Shown: positions 1-6,416, counted from the first letter of the stretch. The stretch is DNA of 10,669 nucleotides from Magnetococcales bacterium (GCA_015228895.1 JADGCR010000063.1:1-10669), one strand, 5' to 3'. Program-made: numbers and translations. The notes: a model not told the origin generated them from the letters alone.

Positions 1-720
1 CACCGCCCCGGCCCCCGGATCCCGTTTTCTGACCGCATCCAGTGCACGGGCCTTCGCCTCGGTCTGACGCACCGACAACTCCTGTTCCACCACCTCCCCG
101 GCAAGCCCCACCATGACCTCTGGCTGGCCCTCCAGACGCAGCAAGGCCCTGGCATGCCCCATGGACAACACCCCGGACTCCAATTGCGCCAGAATCGCTT
201 CTGGTAAACGCAACACTCGTAACAGATTGGTGATCGACTCCCGGCTCTTGCCCAAACGCTGCGCCGCCTTCTTGTGACTGTATCCGAACTTCTCAATCAG
301 CTCCGCACACCCCCTGGCCAGCTCCACCGGAGTGAGATCCTCCCGCTGCACGTTTTCCAAAATCGACGCCTCCAACGCCTGACGGTCACTCCAGGTACGG
401 ATCAAGGCGGGAATCTCGCTCAGCCCCGCCAGTTGCGCCGCCCGCCAACGCCGCTCTCCGGCCACCAGACGATATCCCCCACCCTCCGATCCCTTGAGAG
501 GCCGCACCAGAACCGGCAACAACACTCCCTGCTCCCGGATCGAGGCCGCCAACTCATGCAGGGACTCCTCAAAAAAATGGCGCCGTGGCTGATGCGGATC
601 CGGCTGAATCCGCTCCATGGGCAGTCGGTGAATCTCCTCCCGCGTCCCCGCCTCCAGTGCGGCCTCCCCCAACAAGGCCGCCAGACCCTGCCCCATGCCG
701 GCTTGAACACTGCTCTTCAT
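1..720 (-). CDS. parB: Chromosome partitioning protein ParB (3' end beyond window)
   Basis: ParB/Spo0J is the CTP-dependent DNA clamp that loads at parS, spreads, and stimulates the ParA ATPase during chromosome segregation. The frame is open for 240 codons from an ATG at 720 to the window edge; the C-terminal dimerisation domain is off-window. Seen: a short N-terminal ParA-contact segment (GMGQGLAALLG, residues 8-18), the ParB/Srx nucleotide-binding domain with GERRWRAAQLAGL (88-100) and ENVQREDLTP (122-131), then a helix-turn-helix around 146-166 containing QRLGKSRESITNLLRVLRLP, and SMGHARALL (186-194). These are the CTP-binding and parS-recognition blocks of chromosomal ParB. The start codon overlaps the parA stop as ATGA, and AGGGAG lies 8 nt upstream, so the pair is translationally coupled. 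Two parS sites nearby (1499-1514, 4369-4384) are its expected targets. Identity is firm; only the C-terminus is unseen. Confidence 0.96.
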   Translation of the reverse strand, partial: MKSSVQAGMGQGLAALLGEAALEAGTREEIHRLPMERIQPDPHQPRRHFFEESLHELAASIREQGVLLPVLVRPLKGSEGGGYRLVAGERRWRAAQLAGLSEIPALIRTWSDRQALEASILENVQREDLTPVELARGCAELIEKFGYSHKKAAQRLGKSRESITNLLRVLRLPEAILAQLESGVLSMGHARALLRLEGQPEVMVGLAGEVVEQELSVRQTEAKARALDAVRKRDPGAGAV

Positions 721-1487
721 GCCATTCTCTCCCTGCGCAACAATTCCAGTGTCAGATCCCGATAAGCCGCCGCACCCGGTGACCAGGGGTGATACCAAAC
801 CCCGGGCCGACCTGCGGCAGGCGCCATGTTCAAATGAGCATCCCGGGGAATGACGCTCTCCAGAACCAATGCTCCCAAATATCGACGCACCTCTTGAGCA
901 ATTTGCCGATTTTGAGCATTTTCTGATTCATATAATGTCAACAATACCCCGGTGATGGATAAATTTTTGTTTATTTGTTTTTTTACTATTTCTATAGTTT
1001 TTATAACCTGACTCAGCCCCTCCATGGCCAGGTATTCGCACTGCAAGGGAATCAGCACGGCATGGGCCGCCGCCAAGGCGTTGACCGCCAACAGTCCCAA
1101 GGAAGGTGGACAATCGATGAAAGTCCAATCGTACTGATTTCCTATCGCTTTCAGGCAATCCCGCAAACGGAATTCCCGATGATCGGCATTTACCAGTTCC
1201 ACCTCGGCCCCACTTAAATCCCCCGTGGCGGGAATCACGCCGATCTCGCAGCCCAGAACGGCCTGGATGGCCTGCTGGATCTTGCACCGCCCGGTGATGA
1301 GATCGTAACTGGTGGGCAGGTTTTCATCTTTGGGGATGCCGAAGGCCGTAGTGGCATTGCCCTGAGGATCGAAATCCACCAGCAGGGTTTTCTTGCCCGC
1401 AGCGGCAGCCATCGCCGCCAGGTTTACGGCGGTAGTGGTCTTGCCGACCCCACCTTTACGGTTGACGATGGCGATAATCCGATTCAT
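717..1487 (-). CDS. parA: Chromosome partitioning ATPase ParA (Soj)
   Basis: ParA/Soj is a deviant-Walker ATPase that dimerises with ATP, coats the nucleoid and moves ParB-parS complexes. The 256-aa length is typical of chromosomal Soj-type proteins without an N-terminal HTH. Seen: deviant Walker A KGGVGKTT at 11-18 with signature Lys11, DFDPQGN at 38-44, Walker B FIDCPP at 123-128, and QCEYLAMEGL (149-158). An AAGG ribosome-binding sequence sits 8 nt upstream of the ATG at 1487, and the start overlaps the rsmG stop (ATGA). Oddity: the sequence aligns without gaps with B. subtilis Soj (recalled from memory) through this region, and the two positions matching its DNA-binding Arg189 and Arg218 are Glu189 (in LYESEN) and His218 (in IPRDAHL). 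Arg215 is kept. The usual family stretch LTMxDxRTxL is therefore absent. ATPase identity is secure; the mode of nucleoid binding is open. Confidence 0.96.
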   Translation of the reverse strand: MNRIIAIVNRKGGVGKTTTAVNLAAMAAAAGKKTLLVDFDPQGNATTAFGIPKDENLPTSYDLITGRCKIQQAIQAVLGCEIGVIPATGDLSGAEVELVNADHREFRLRDCLKAIGNQYDWTFIDCPPSLGLLAVNALAAAHAVLIPLQCEYLAMEGLSQVIKTIEIVKKQINKNLSITGVLLTLYESENAQNRQIAQEVRRYLGALVLESVIPRDAHLNMAPAAGRPGVWYHPWSPGAAAYRDLTLELLRRERMA

Positions 1488-2173
1488 GTTCGTGGCCTTG
1501 TTTCACGTGAAACCAGGTGCATCCGCACCACCACCCCCTCCCCTGCCGGAATGACTTGGGGCGCGGAAAAGGATTTGGCAATCCGGGTGGTCAAAAAGCC
1601 CTTCAATTCCTCTTGCACTCCCCTGCCCTTCATGGCCAACGAAATCCCCTGAGGCCGCAAAAGGTATTTGGCCATCTTGGCGAGGGTTTCCAGGCTGGCA
1701 ACAGCCCGGGAGGTGACGCAGCCGTATTGGTTGGCCTGCCTGGCCTGTTCCACCCGTTCAGGGAAAATGGTGACGTAATCGTTCAACTGTAATTCCGTGG
1801 CGATGAAATTCAAAAATCCGGCCTTTTTTTGTGAGGATTCGTACAAATGAAAGCTGGAAGATCCATCGGAGAGTATAGCCAGAATCAAACCTGGAAATCC
1901 AGCGCCGGAGCCCATATCGGCGATTTTTACCGTCGAGGGGAGGAGGGGGAGGAGGGTGGTGGAATCGAGAATATGGCGATCAAGCAGGCTGGTGCGTGCG
2001 GATGGGCCGATGAGGTTGAACTTTTCGTTCCACTCCAGCAGATGAAAGGTAAATTGCTGCAAACGATTTTGTTCCGTGGGGGAGGGGAGCCGACCCAACA
2101 AAGCGTGGAAGCTTGTGAAGCAGCGGTCCCAGTCGGCGGTGGAGTAGGGGATGGTCATGCTATCGTCAACCAT
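1484..2173 (-). CDS. rsmG: 16S rRNA (guanine-527-N7)-methyltransferase RsmG
   Basis: RsmG (formerly GidB) uses S-adenosylmethionine to methylate N7 of G527 in 16S rRNA. From the ATG at 2173 the protein has 229 aa, slightly longer than the E. coli protein (about 207). Seen: WNEKFNLIG near residues 48-56, RHILDS (66-71), the SAM-binding glycine loop DMGSGAGFPG (86-95), then TSRAVASLETL and a C-terminal strand ending VSRETRPRT. The start is uncertain: the frame extends to a TTG at 2182, and another ATG lies at 2158. None has a recognisable Shine-Dalgarno sequence, because element E1 ends about 20 bp upstream of the chosen start. The stop overlaps the parA start (ATGA), so rsmG-parA-parB reads as one unit. 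Its last codons carry a parS site. The family call is firm; the start is not. Confidence 0.94.
   Translation of the reverse strand: MVDDSMTIPYSTADWDRCFTSFHALLGRLPSPTEQNRLQQFTFHLLEWNEKFNLIGPSARTSLLDRHILDSTTLLPLLPSTVKIADMGSGAGFPGLILAILSDGSSSFHLYESSQKKAGFLNFIATELQLNDYVTIFPERVEQARQANQYGCVTSRAVASLETLAKMAKYLLRPQGISLAMKGRGVQEELKGFLTTRIAKSFSAPQVIPAGEGVVVRMHLVSRETRPRT
1499..1514. promoter_or_regulatory. parS: parS centromere-like site inside rsmG 3' end
   Basis: The sequence TGTTTCACGTGAAACC matches the bacterial parS palindrome TGTTTCACGTGAAACA at 15 of 16 positions; only the last base differs. It lies inside the final codons of rsmG, where it encodes Ser-Arg-Glu-Thr, and it ends 12 bp before the parA start codon, touching the AAGG ribosome-binding sequence of parA. 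ParB binding here would sit on the parA translation-initiation region. That parS sites cluster near parAB is established knowledge; a regulatory effect on parA is inference. Confidence 0.9.
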
Positions 2174-2308
2174 TTCAATCAAGTGAAAAAAATGCGGGGG
2201 TCTGGGGGATTCTTCCCCCAGGGTTTACGCTTTAGCCTTTAAACGCGCCAAAGGCGCCTGCGCGCAGTCCTCGCACAAGGTTCTGGACAACGCCTCGGGC
2301 ATTATGTC

Positions 2309-2339
2309 CTGGAATTTTGCCATAAGCGCAAAATTCCAG
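2309..2339. other. 12-bp hairpin in E1, counterpart of the E2 hairpin at 4680-4716
   Basis: CTGGAATTTTGC at 2309-2320 pairs perfectly with GCAAAATTCCAG at 2328-2339 around a 7-nt loop. It sits at the same relative place as the E2 hairpin, also with a 7-nt loop. The inner TTTTGC/GCAAAA is shared, while the outer six pairs differ at four positions, each change matched on the other arm. That pattern suggests the stem itself is maintained. Confidence 0.75.
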
Positions 2340-2465
2340 TGCTAAAGCACGCTCGTTCCAACCGAGCGATTATATCATGGCGCGCTTGCACTATTTTTCG
2401 CAAACAACGCGCAAAACGGCTTGGTATGAAGGGCGCGCCTGAAAGACAAAATCTAAGGCAAAATC

Positions 2466-2485
2466 CTGGGGGAGGAATCTCCCAG
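2466..2485 (-). terminator. Candidate terminator downstream of mnmG (E1 end)
   Basis: About 34 bp past the mnmG stop, the minus strand reads CTGGGAGATTCCTCCCCCAG, a stem with one A-C mismatch, followed by GATTTTG. The T-run is short. This is a weaker version of the hairpins after mnmE and may allow readthrough into rsmG. Confidence 0.4.
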
Positions 2486-2518
2486 AACCCCGCTTTGTTT
2501 ATTATTTTTTTGCAACGT

Positions 2519-4366
2519 TTATGTGGAACTTCCCCGCCGCGCCAAATAGATCATCAATACCGATATCGCCGCCGGGGTCGCACCCGGCACCCGGTAAGCC
2601 TGTCCCAACGTCCGCGGTCGCACCCGGTTCCACTTCTGTCGCATCTCGGTGGACAACCCCGTCATGCCAAGCCAATCCAAATCCTCCGGCAAATCCACCG
2701 CCTCGGCCTTACGAAAACGCCCAACCTCCTCCTGCTGACGCATCAAATAACCCTCATAGCGCGCCTCAACCTCCAATACCCCCCTCTCCTCCGCAGCCAA
2801 TGCCTCCAACCCCGCCTGCTGAAAAATCTCCTCAGCCTCAACCTCATCCCCGCGCAACCAATCCCAGGCACTTTTTTTTTCCCGGCCAATTGCAACGCCA
2901 AACGCACGCGGCCAAAACCGCACGGTCGATAGCCGCTCACGCGCAACAGAAATCCCATCCATCTTGCATTGAAATCTTTCCCAGCGCAGATCATCCACCA
3001 ATCCGATCTCGCGCCCTAACGGCGTCAACCTGGCATCCGCATTGTCGGTCCGCAACAACAAACGAAACTCCGCCCTGGAAGTGAACATCCGATACGGTTC
3101 ATCCACCCCCTTGGTGACAAGATCGTCAATCATCACGCCCAAATAACTCTGCGCGCGATCCAACCGCAGCGGCGGCAACCGGAAATGATGGCGCGCAGCC
3201 TGAATGCCGGCAACCAACCCCTGAGCCGCAGCCTCCTCATAACCGGTTGATCCATTGATCTGCCCGGCCAGATACAAACCATCCACCCCCTTTACCGCCA
3301 AGGTATCCCGCAACTGTGTGGGATCCACCATGTCATACTCGATGGCATAACCGGGACGCAACACCTCAACCTTTTCCAATCCCGCCATGGAGTGCAGCAT
3401 TTCCAACTGAATGTCCAGCGGCAGACTGGTGGAAATACCATTCGGATAAATCTCCGTGGTGCGCCACCCCTCCGGCTCCAAAAATATCTGATGCCGCTCC
3501 CGTTCGCCAAAACGAACCACCTTGTCCTCGATGGAGGGACAATAGCGGGGACCAATTCCCTTGATCTGACCGGAATAAAGTGGCGCACGATGCAAATTGG
3601 TCAGAATGAGTTCATGGGTGTGCGCATTGGTATAGCCGATGTGACAATGCACCATCGGGCGTTCGATCCTGCCGGTCATGAAAGAGAAGGGTAGGGGGGG
3701 GTCATCTCCGGGCTGGACCTCGAATTGCGACCAATCAATGGTGCGCCCTTCCAGACGGGGAGGCGTACCGGTCTTCAACCGTTTCAATTCCAGCCCCAAA
3801 TCCCGCAAACCGTCACTCAATCCCATGCTCGGCGCATCTCCCAAACGACCGGCGGGAAACGTCCGCTCGCCGATATGAGCCAAGCCGCGCAGAAAAGTTC
3901 CGGTCGTTAGCACCACCGCCGAGGCCAGACAGGTATGCCCCCAATCGGTGCGGATCCCGAGAACCTGTTCTCCCTCCACCACCAGACCCGTGGCCTCCCC
4001 CTGCCGCAAGGTAAGGTTGGGTGTTGCCTCCAGAGCAGCTCGCACTTCACGTCGATAATCCAGCTTGTCCATCTGCGCCCGCGGTCCCTGCACCGCCGGA
4101 CCCTTGCTCCGGTTCAGCAAACGAAAATGAATCCCTGCCCGGTCTGCCAGCCGACCCATTAATCCACCCAGGGCATCGATCTCCCGCACCAGATGTCCCT
4201 TGCCCAACCCCCCAATGGCCGGATTGCAGGACATCTGGCCGATGGTATCCAGATTCTGGGTCAGCAGCAGGGTGGATGCGCCCATGCGTGCGGAGGCATG
4301 GGCCGCCTCGCATCCGGCATGTCCCCCGCCGACAACGATGACATCAAAGGAGTGAGAAGCAAGCAT
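2519..4366 (-). CDS. mnmG: tRNA uridine-5-carboxymethylaminomethyl modification enzyme MnmG (GidA)
   Basis: MnmG is the FAD/NADH- and folate-dependent partner of MnmE; the complex installs the (carboxymethyl)aminomethyl group at U34 of certain tRNAs. At 615 aa it is near the family norm (E. coli 629). Seen: dinucleotide-binding VVGGGHAG (11-18), [11 protein letters not shown] (47-57), [15 protein letters not shown] (86-100), [20 protein letters not shown] (155-174), the second conserved cysteine in [11 protein letters not shown] (Cys276), and [20 protein letters not shown] (363-382). The start at 4366 is chosen because the FAD motif begins right after it, at the usual distance. There is no Shine-Dalgarno sequence; a perfect parS occupies positions -3 to -18. 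Oddity: mnmG is cut off from mnmE by a 640-bp gap and from rsmG by a 336-bp gap, each carrying one copy of the same structured element in opposite orientation. Confidence 0.97.
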   Translation of the reverse strand: MLASHSFDVIVVGGGHAGCEAAHASARMGASTLLLTQNLDTIGQMSCNPAIGGLGKGHLVREIDALGGLMGRLADRAGIHFRLLNRSKGPAVQGPRAQMDKLDYRREVRAALEATPNLTLRQGEATGLVVEGEQVLGIRTDWGHTCLASAVVLTTGTFLRGLAHIGERTFPAGRLGDAPSMGLSDGLRDLGLELKRLKTGTPPRLEGRTIDWSQFEVQPGDDPPLPFSFMTGRIERPMVHCHIGYTNAHTHELILTNLHRAPLYSGQIKGIGPRYCPSIEDKVVRFGERERHQIFLEPEGWRTTEIYPNGISTSLPLDIQLEMLHSMAGLEKVEVLRPGYAIEYDMVDPTQLRDTLAVKGVDGLYLAGQINGSTGYEEAAAQGLVAGIQAARHHFRLPPLRLDRAQSYLGVMIDDLVTKGVDEPYRMFTSRAEFRLLLRTDNADARLTPLGREIGLVDDLRWERFQCKMDGISVARERLSTVRFWPRAFGVAIGREKKSAWDWLRGDEVEAEEIFQQAGLEALAAEERGVLEVEARYEGYLMRQQEEVGRFRKAEAVDLPEDLDWLGMTGLSTEMRQKWNRVRPRTLGQAYRVPGATPAAISVLMIYLARRGSST

Positions 4367-4368
4367 AG

Positions 4369-4384
4369 TGTTTCACGTGAAACA
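4369..4384. promoter_or_regulatory. parS: Perfect parS site overlapping the mnmG translation-initiation region
   Basis: TGTTTCACGTGAAACA is a full 16-bp palindrome identical to the parS consensus used by chromosomal ParB. It begins 2 bp upstream of the mnmG ATG (4366-4364), so it covers the place where the ribosome-binding site would lie. parS near mnmG/parAB is expected in many bacteria. The abutment to the start codon makes ParB control of mnmG possible, but that is only inference. Confidence 0.95.
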
Positions 4385-4394
4385 GATCGATCTG
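4383..4394. promoter_or_regulatory. 12-bp palindrome joined to parS
   Basis: CAGATCGATCTG is a perfect 12-bp palindrome sharing two bases (CA) with the outer end of parS. It contains two GATC tetramers and one ATCGAT. It may be an operator or an extended partition-site element; no specific binding protein is recognised. Confidence 0.4.
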
Positions 4395-4601
4395 CGTTAC
4401 CATTCAACCAAACCAACACGGCAGAAGCCAACGAAACCTTCATGATGGGGGAGCCCCCCTGCACTCGTGAAAGCTATTGCGAGTCTCCCACGAAAAAAGG
4501 TAAAAAAAAAGCGGGGGTCTGGGGGATTCTTCCCCCAGGGTTTTGCGCTTTTTATTGCCTTTGCCTTTGCTGTTGACCTTCAGGCGCGCCTTTCACAACA
4601 A

Positions 4602-4632
4602 GCCGTTTTTCGCGCTGTTTGCGAAAAACGGC
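4602..4632. other. 12-bp perfect hairpin in E2
   Basis: GCCGTTTTTCGC (4602-4613) and GCGAAAAACGGC (4621-4632) pair fully around a 7-nt loop. The matching part of E1 keeps one arm nearly intact but the other has drifted, so this stem is degraded there. It is therefore less conserved than the hairpin at 4680-4716. Confidence 0.7.
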
Positions 4633-4679
4633 GCAGGCGCGCCATGACGCAATCGCTCGGCTGGTACGAGCGCGCCTTC

Positions 4680-4716
4680 GCCCAAGCGTTTTGCGCAGTT
4701 GGCAAAACGCTTGGGC
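4680..4716. other. 15-bp perfect hairpin in E2 with compensatory changes relative to E1
   Basis: GCCCAAGCGTTTTGC (4680-4694) pairs with GCAAAACGCTTGGGC (4702-4716) around a 7-nt loop. The E1 counterpart (2309-2339) keeps the inner TTTTGC/GCAAAA and the loop length, while four outer pairs are changed on both arms. Confidence 0.75.
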
Positions 4717-4723
4717 ATAATGC

Positions 4724-4762
4724 ACGAGCATTATGGACGAGCATAACGAACGAGCATTATGC
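4724..4762. repeat. Three 13-bp tandem repeats in E2
   Basis: Units ACGAGCATTATGG (4724-4736), ACGAGCATAACGA (4737-4749) and ACGAGCATTATGC (4750-4762) follow each other without gaps. The sequence just upstream, CATAATGC (4716-4723), pairs with GCATTATG of the first unit (4728-4735). E1 lacks the array, so copy number differs between family members. Confidence 0.75.
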
Positions 4763-4797
4763 ACGGGACGTTGCCCAACCCCGGCAACGTCCCGTGC
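4761..4797. other. 15-bp perfect hairpin in E2
   Basis: GCACGGGACGTTGCC (4761-4775) pairs with GGCAACGTCCCGTGC (4783-4797) around a 7-nt loop. E1 has related flanking sequence but lacks most of this stem, consistent with a deletion. Confidence 0.7.
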
Positions 4798-4882
4798 GAA
4801 GGCGGCGCGCTGACGCTTTTTCCGCGCCTTCGGCGCAAAAAAAGCTTCTTGTTAATGGCGCGCTAAAGGCAAAAACAAAACC

Positions 4883-4902
4883 CTGGGGGAGGAATCCCCC
4901 AG
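4883..4902 (-). terminator. Terminator-like hairpin, second after mnmE (E2 end)
   Basis: On the minus strand CTGGGGGATTCCTCCCCCAG folds into an 8-bp stem with a 4-nt loop, followed by GGTTTTGTTTTTG. It lies about 100 bp past the mnmE stop and is the right-hand end of E2. It has the layout of an intrinsic terminator for the operon that starts at rpmH. Confidence 0.6.
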
Positions 4903-4949
4903 ACCCCCGCTTCCTTTTTAATACTTTTTATGAATGAAAAAACAAAACC

Positions 4950-4968
4950 CTGGGTGGGAATCCACCAG
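4950..4968 (-). terminator. Terminator-like hairpin, first after mnmE (solo element end)
   Basis: A third copy of the element-end module lies at about 4942-4975, 67 bp from the E2 right end and in the same orientation. Its stem pairs CTGG and TGG with CCA and CCAG across a one-base bulge, and on the minus strand is followed by GGTTTTGTTTTTTC. It sits about 40 bp after the mnmE stop. It looks like a tandem duplication of the element end. Confidence 0.55.
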
Positions 4969-5006
4969 ACACCGCTTCTTTTTTTAAGACATTTAATGTA
5001 ATTGAA

Positions 5007-6416
5007 TTATTTTCCAATGCAAAATGTGCTAAAAATTTGCTCCAACAAAACTTCATGGGTTACGTGACCAACCAACTCTCCCAAAGCCTCCAAAGCAGCA
5101 CGCAAAGAAACCGCCGTAACCTCCGACGGACGACCATGCAGAATCAACGCCTCGCACTCCACCAATGACCGCACCGCCTGAACCAAAGCCTCCCGCTGCC
5201 GTACCGCCATGATCACCGCACCCTCGCCATCCACGGGTAACGGCAGAAACATCCTGACAATGGCATTCGTCAGAGCGCCAAACCCCGCGCCGGTCAAACA
5301 GGACACCATCACCGCCGACATGGCATTCAAATCCGGCAACCCCTGCGGATCGCCACGAAACAAATCCATCTTGTTCCATACCACCACCCCCTGACCCGGC
5401 GGAATGGAACGCGCCAACTCCAGATCCTCTTCCGAAACCCCCTGACTGGCATCCATCACCAGCAATACCCCATCCGCCTGCGCCAGACGCTCTCTGGTCC
5501 ATTGTATGCCGACCGCCTCCACTTCGCCCTCGGCAACTCGCAAACCCGCCGTATCGATCAACAGAACGGCAATACCATGCATCTCCAACCGACTCTCGAT
5601 GCAATCCCGCGTGGTGCCCGGCTGCGCGGAAACAATGGCGCGCTGCTTGCCCAACAGCCGATTGAACAAACTCGATTTGCCCACATTGGGACGCCCGGCG
5701 ATGAACAACTGAAAACCCTCGTTCAGATGCACCCCCAGATGCGCACTGCGCAACAAGACTCCCAACGACTCCGTCACCCCGGACAGCTCCATCAACAACG
5801 CCTGAACGGGCAGGGCGGTGATATCCTCGCCATCGGCAAAATCCAACGAAGCCTCCAGATGGGCCAAAATCTCCAGCAGCTTCGCGCGCGCCAAACCCAG
5901 CCGACGCGATAACGACCCCTCCATCTGCCGCATCGCCTCCTGGGCGGACCGCAAGGTGGCCGCGTGGATCAAGGAAGCCAACGCCTCAGCCTGGGTCAGA
6001 TCCATCTTGCCGTTCAAACAGGCGCGCCGGGTGAACTCTCCCGGCCTGGCCGGTCGGATGCCCACCCCGGCAAGATGATCCAACACATGCCGGACCACCA
6101 CCGGAGAACCATGACAGTGAATTTCCGCCATCTCCTCGCCCGTGTACGAACGCGGCGCGGGAAAATAGACCACCATGGCCTTGTCCAAAGGCATCGCGGA
6201 TCCATGCTCCCGGGAATCCACAAGATCCATGCGCTGCAATAAACGCGGAACCAGATCGTCAAGCGTGGCGGGTCGCCGGTCCGGACGACGCAACAAAGGC
6301 AGCAAACGTTTCATCAGACCGGCGCCACTCAAACGGATCACCGCCAGAGCCGCCGTACCGGGCGGGGTGGCAAGCCCGGCAATGGGCTCGCTTTCCAAAA
6401 TGAGAGGAGATCGCAT
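5007..6416 (-). CDS. mnmE: tRNA modification GTPase MnmE (TrmE)
   Basis: MnmE is a dimeric, folate-binding GTPase that works with MnmG to modify U34 of tRNAs. The 469 aa are close to the family norm (about 455). Seen: N-terminal ATPPGTAALAVIRLSG (16-31), YTGEEMAEIHCHGS (91-104), helical-domain RPARPGEFTRRACLNGKMDLTQAEA (121-145), then the inserted G domain with P-loop GRPNVGKS (241-248), TTRD (268-271), DTAG (288-291) and NKMD (348-351), and the catalytic C-terminal CIGK (466-469). All signature residues are present. The start at 6416 lies 13 nt after the yidC stop; an AGGAGGG at the yidC 3' end is rather far (about 17 nt) to be its ribosome-binding site. It is the last gene of the rpmH operon, followed by two terminator-like hairpins. 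Confidence 0.97.
   Translation of the reverse strand: MRSPLILESEPIAGLATPPGTAALAVIRLSGAGLMKRLLPLLRRPDRRPATLDDLVPRLLQRMDLVDSREHGSAMPLDKAMVVYFPAPRSYTGEEMAEIHCHGSPVVVRHVLDHLAGVGIRPARPGEFTRRACLNGKMDLTQAEALASLIHAATLRSAQEAMRQMEGSLSRRLGLARAKLLEILAHLEASLDFADGEDITALPVQALLMELSGVTESLGVLLRSAHLGVHLNEGFQLFIAGRPNVGKSSLFNRLLGKQRAIVSAQPGTTRDCIESRLEMHGIAVLLIDTAGLRVAEGEVEAVGIQWTRERLAQADGVLLVMDASQGVSEEDLELARSIPPGQGVVVWNKMDLFRGDPQGLPDLNAMSAVMVSCLTGAGFGALTNAIVRMFLPLPVDGEGAVIMAVRQREALVQAVRSLVECEALILHGRPSEVTAVSLRAALEALGELVGHVTHEVLLEQIFSTFCIGK

Larger units (their letters stand above)
2194..2493. repeat. Element E1: 300-bp hairpin-rich repeat with inverted ends
   Basis: This fills the rsmG-mnmG gap, which holds no convincing gene. 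The left end (2194-2226) and right end (about 2460-2493) are inverted copies of one module: GCGGGGGTC, then the hairpin CTGGGGGA-loop-TCCCCCAG (2202-2221 at left, an imperfect version at 2466-2485 at right), then GGGTTT/GGATTTT. A/T runs flank both ends. The interior has a 12-bp stem (2309-2320 with 2328-2339, 7-nt loop) and a 6-bp stem (CGCTCG/CGAGCG, 2350-2368). Read in reverse complement it aligns with E2 (4511-4910) along its length, about 83% identical without gaps over 2348-2447 against 4575-4674 by hand count. E1 lacks E2's 13-bp tandem repeats and its large hairpin at 4761-4797. Most likely it is a nonautonomous, structured mobile repeat. No transposase and no clear target duplication are seen. 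Confidence 0.8.
4511..4910. repeat. Element E2: 400-bp hairpin-rich repeat with inverted ends
   Basis: This occupies most of the mnmG-mnmE gap; no gene is supported here. The ends are inverted copies: 4511-4544 and about 4875-4910, each containing an 8-bp stem, 4-nt loop hairpin (CTGGGGGA/TCCCCCAG at 4519-4538 and 4883-4902), flanked outside by A-runs at left and T-rich sequence at right. Interior, in order: a 12-bp stem (4602-4613 with 4621-4632), CGCTCG/CGAGCG (4654-4672), a 15-bp stem (4680-4694 with 4702-4716), three 13-bp tandem units (4724-4762), a 15-bp stem (4761-4775 with 4783-4797) and GCGCC/GGCGC (4824-4836). It is homologous to E1 in opposite orientation, so mnmG lies between inverted copies. 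It has the look of a MITE or a structured-RNA repeat; no protein is encoded convincingly. Confidence 0.82.

Noticed and set aside
2516..3084. Plus-strand proline-rich frame opposite the mnmG 3' end
   Set aside because: It is antisense to the conserved MnmG C-terminal domain; the proline and serine richness reflects the complementary codon bias.
2339..4764. Related open frames in E1 (plus strand, from 2339) and E2 (minus strand, 4552-4764) sharing a peptide such as SWRACAVFRKQREKRL
   Set aside because: The peptides follow from the DNA homology of the two elements. By hand count a large part of the base differences change the amino acid, ribosome-binding sites are lacking, and the frames run through hairpin arms, so coding is not supported.
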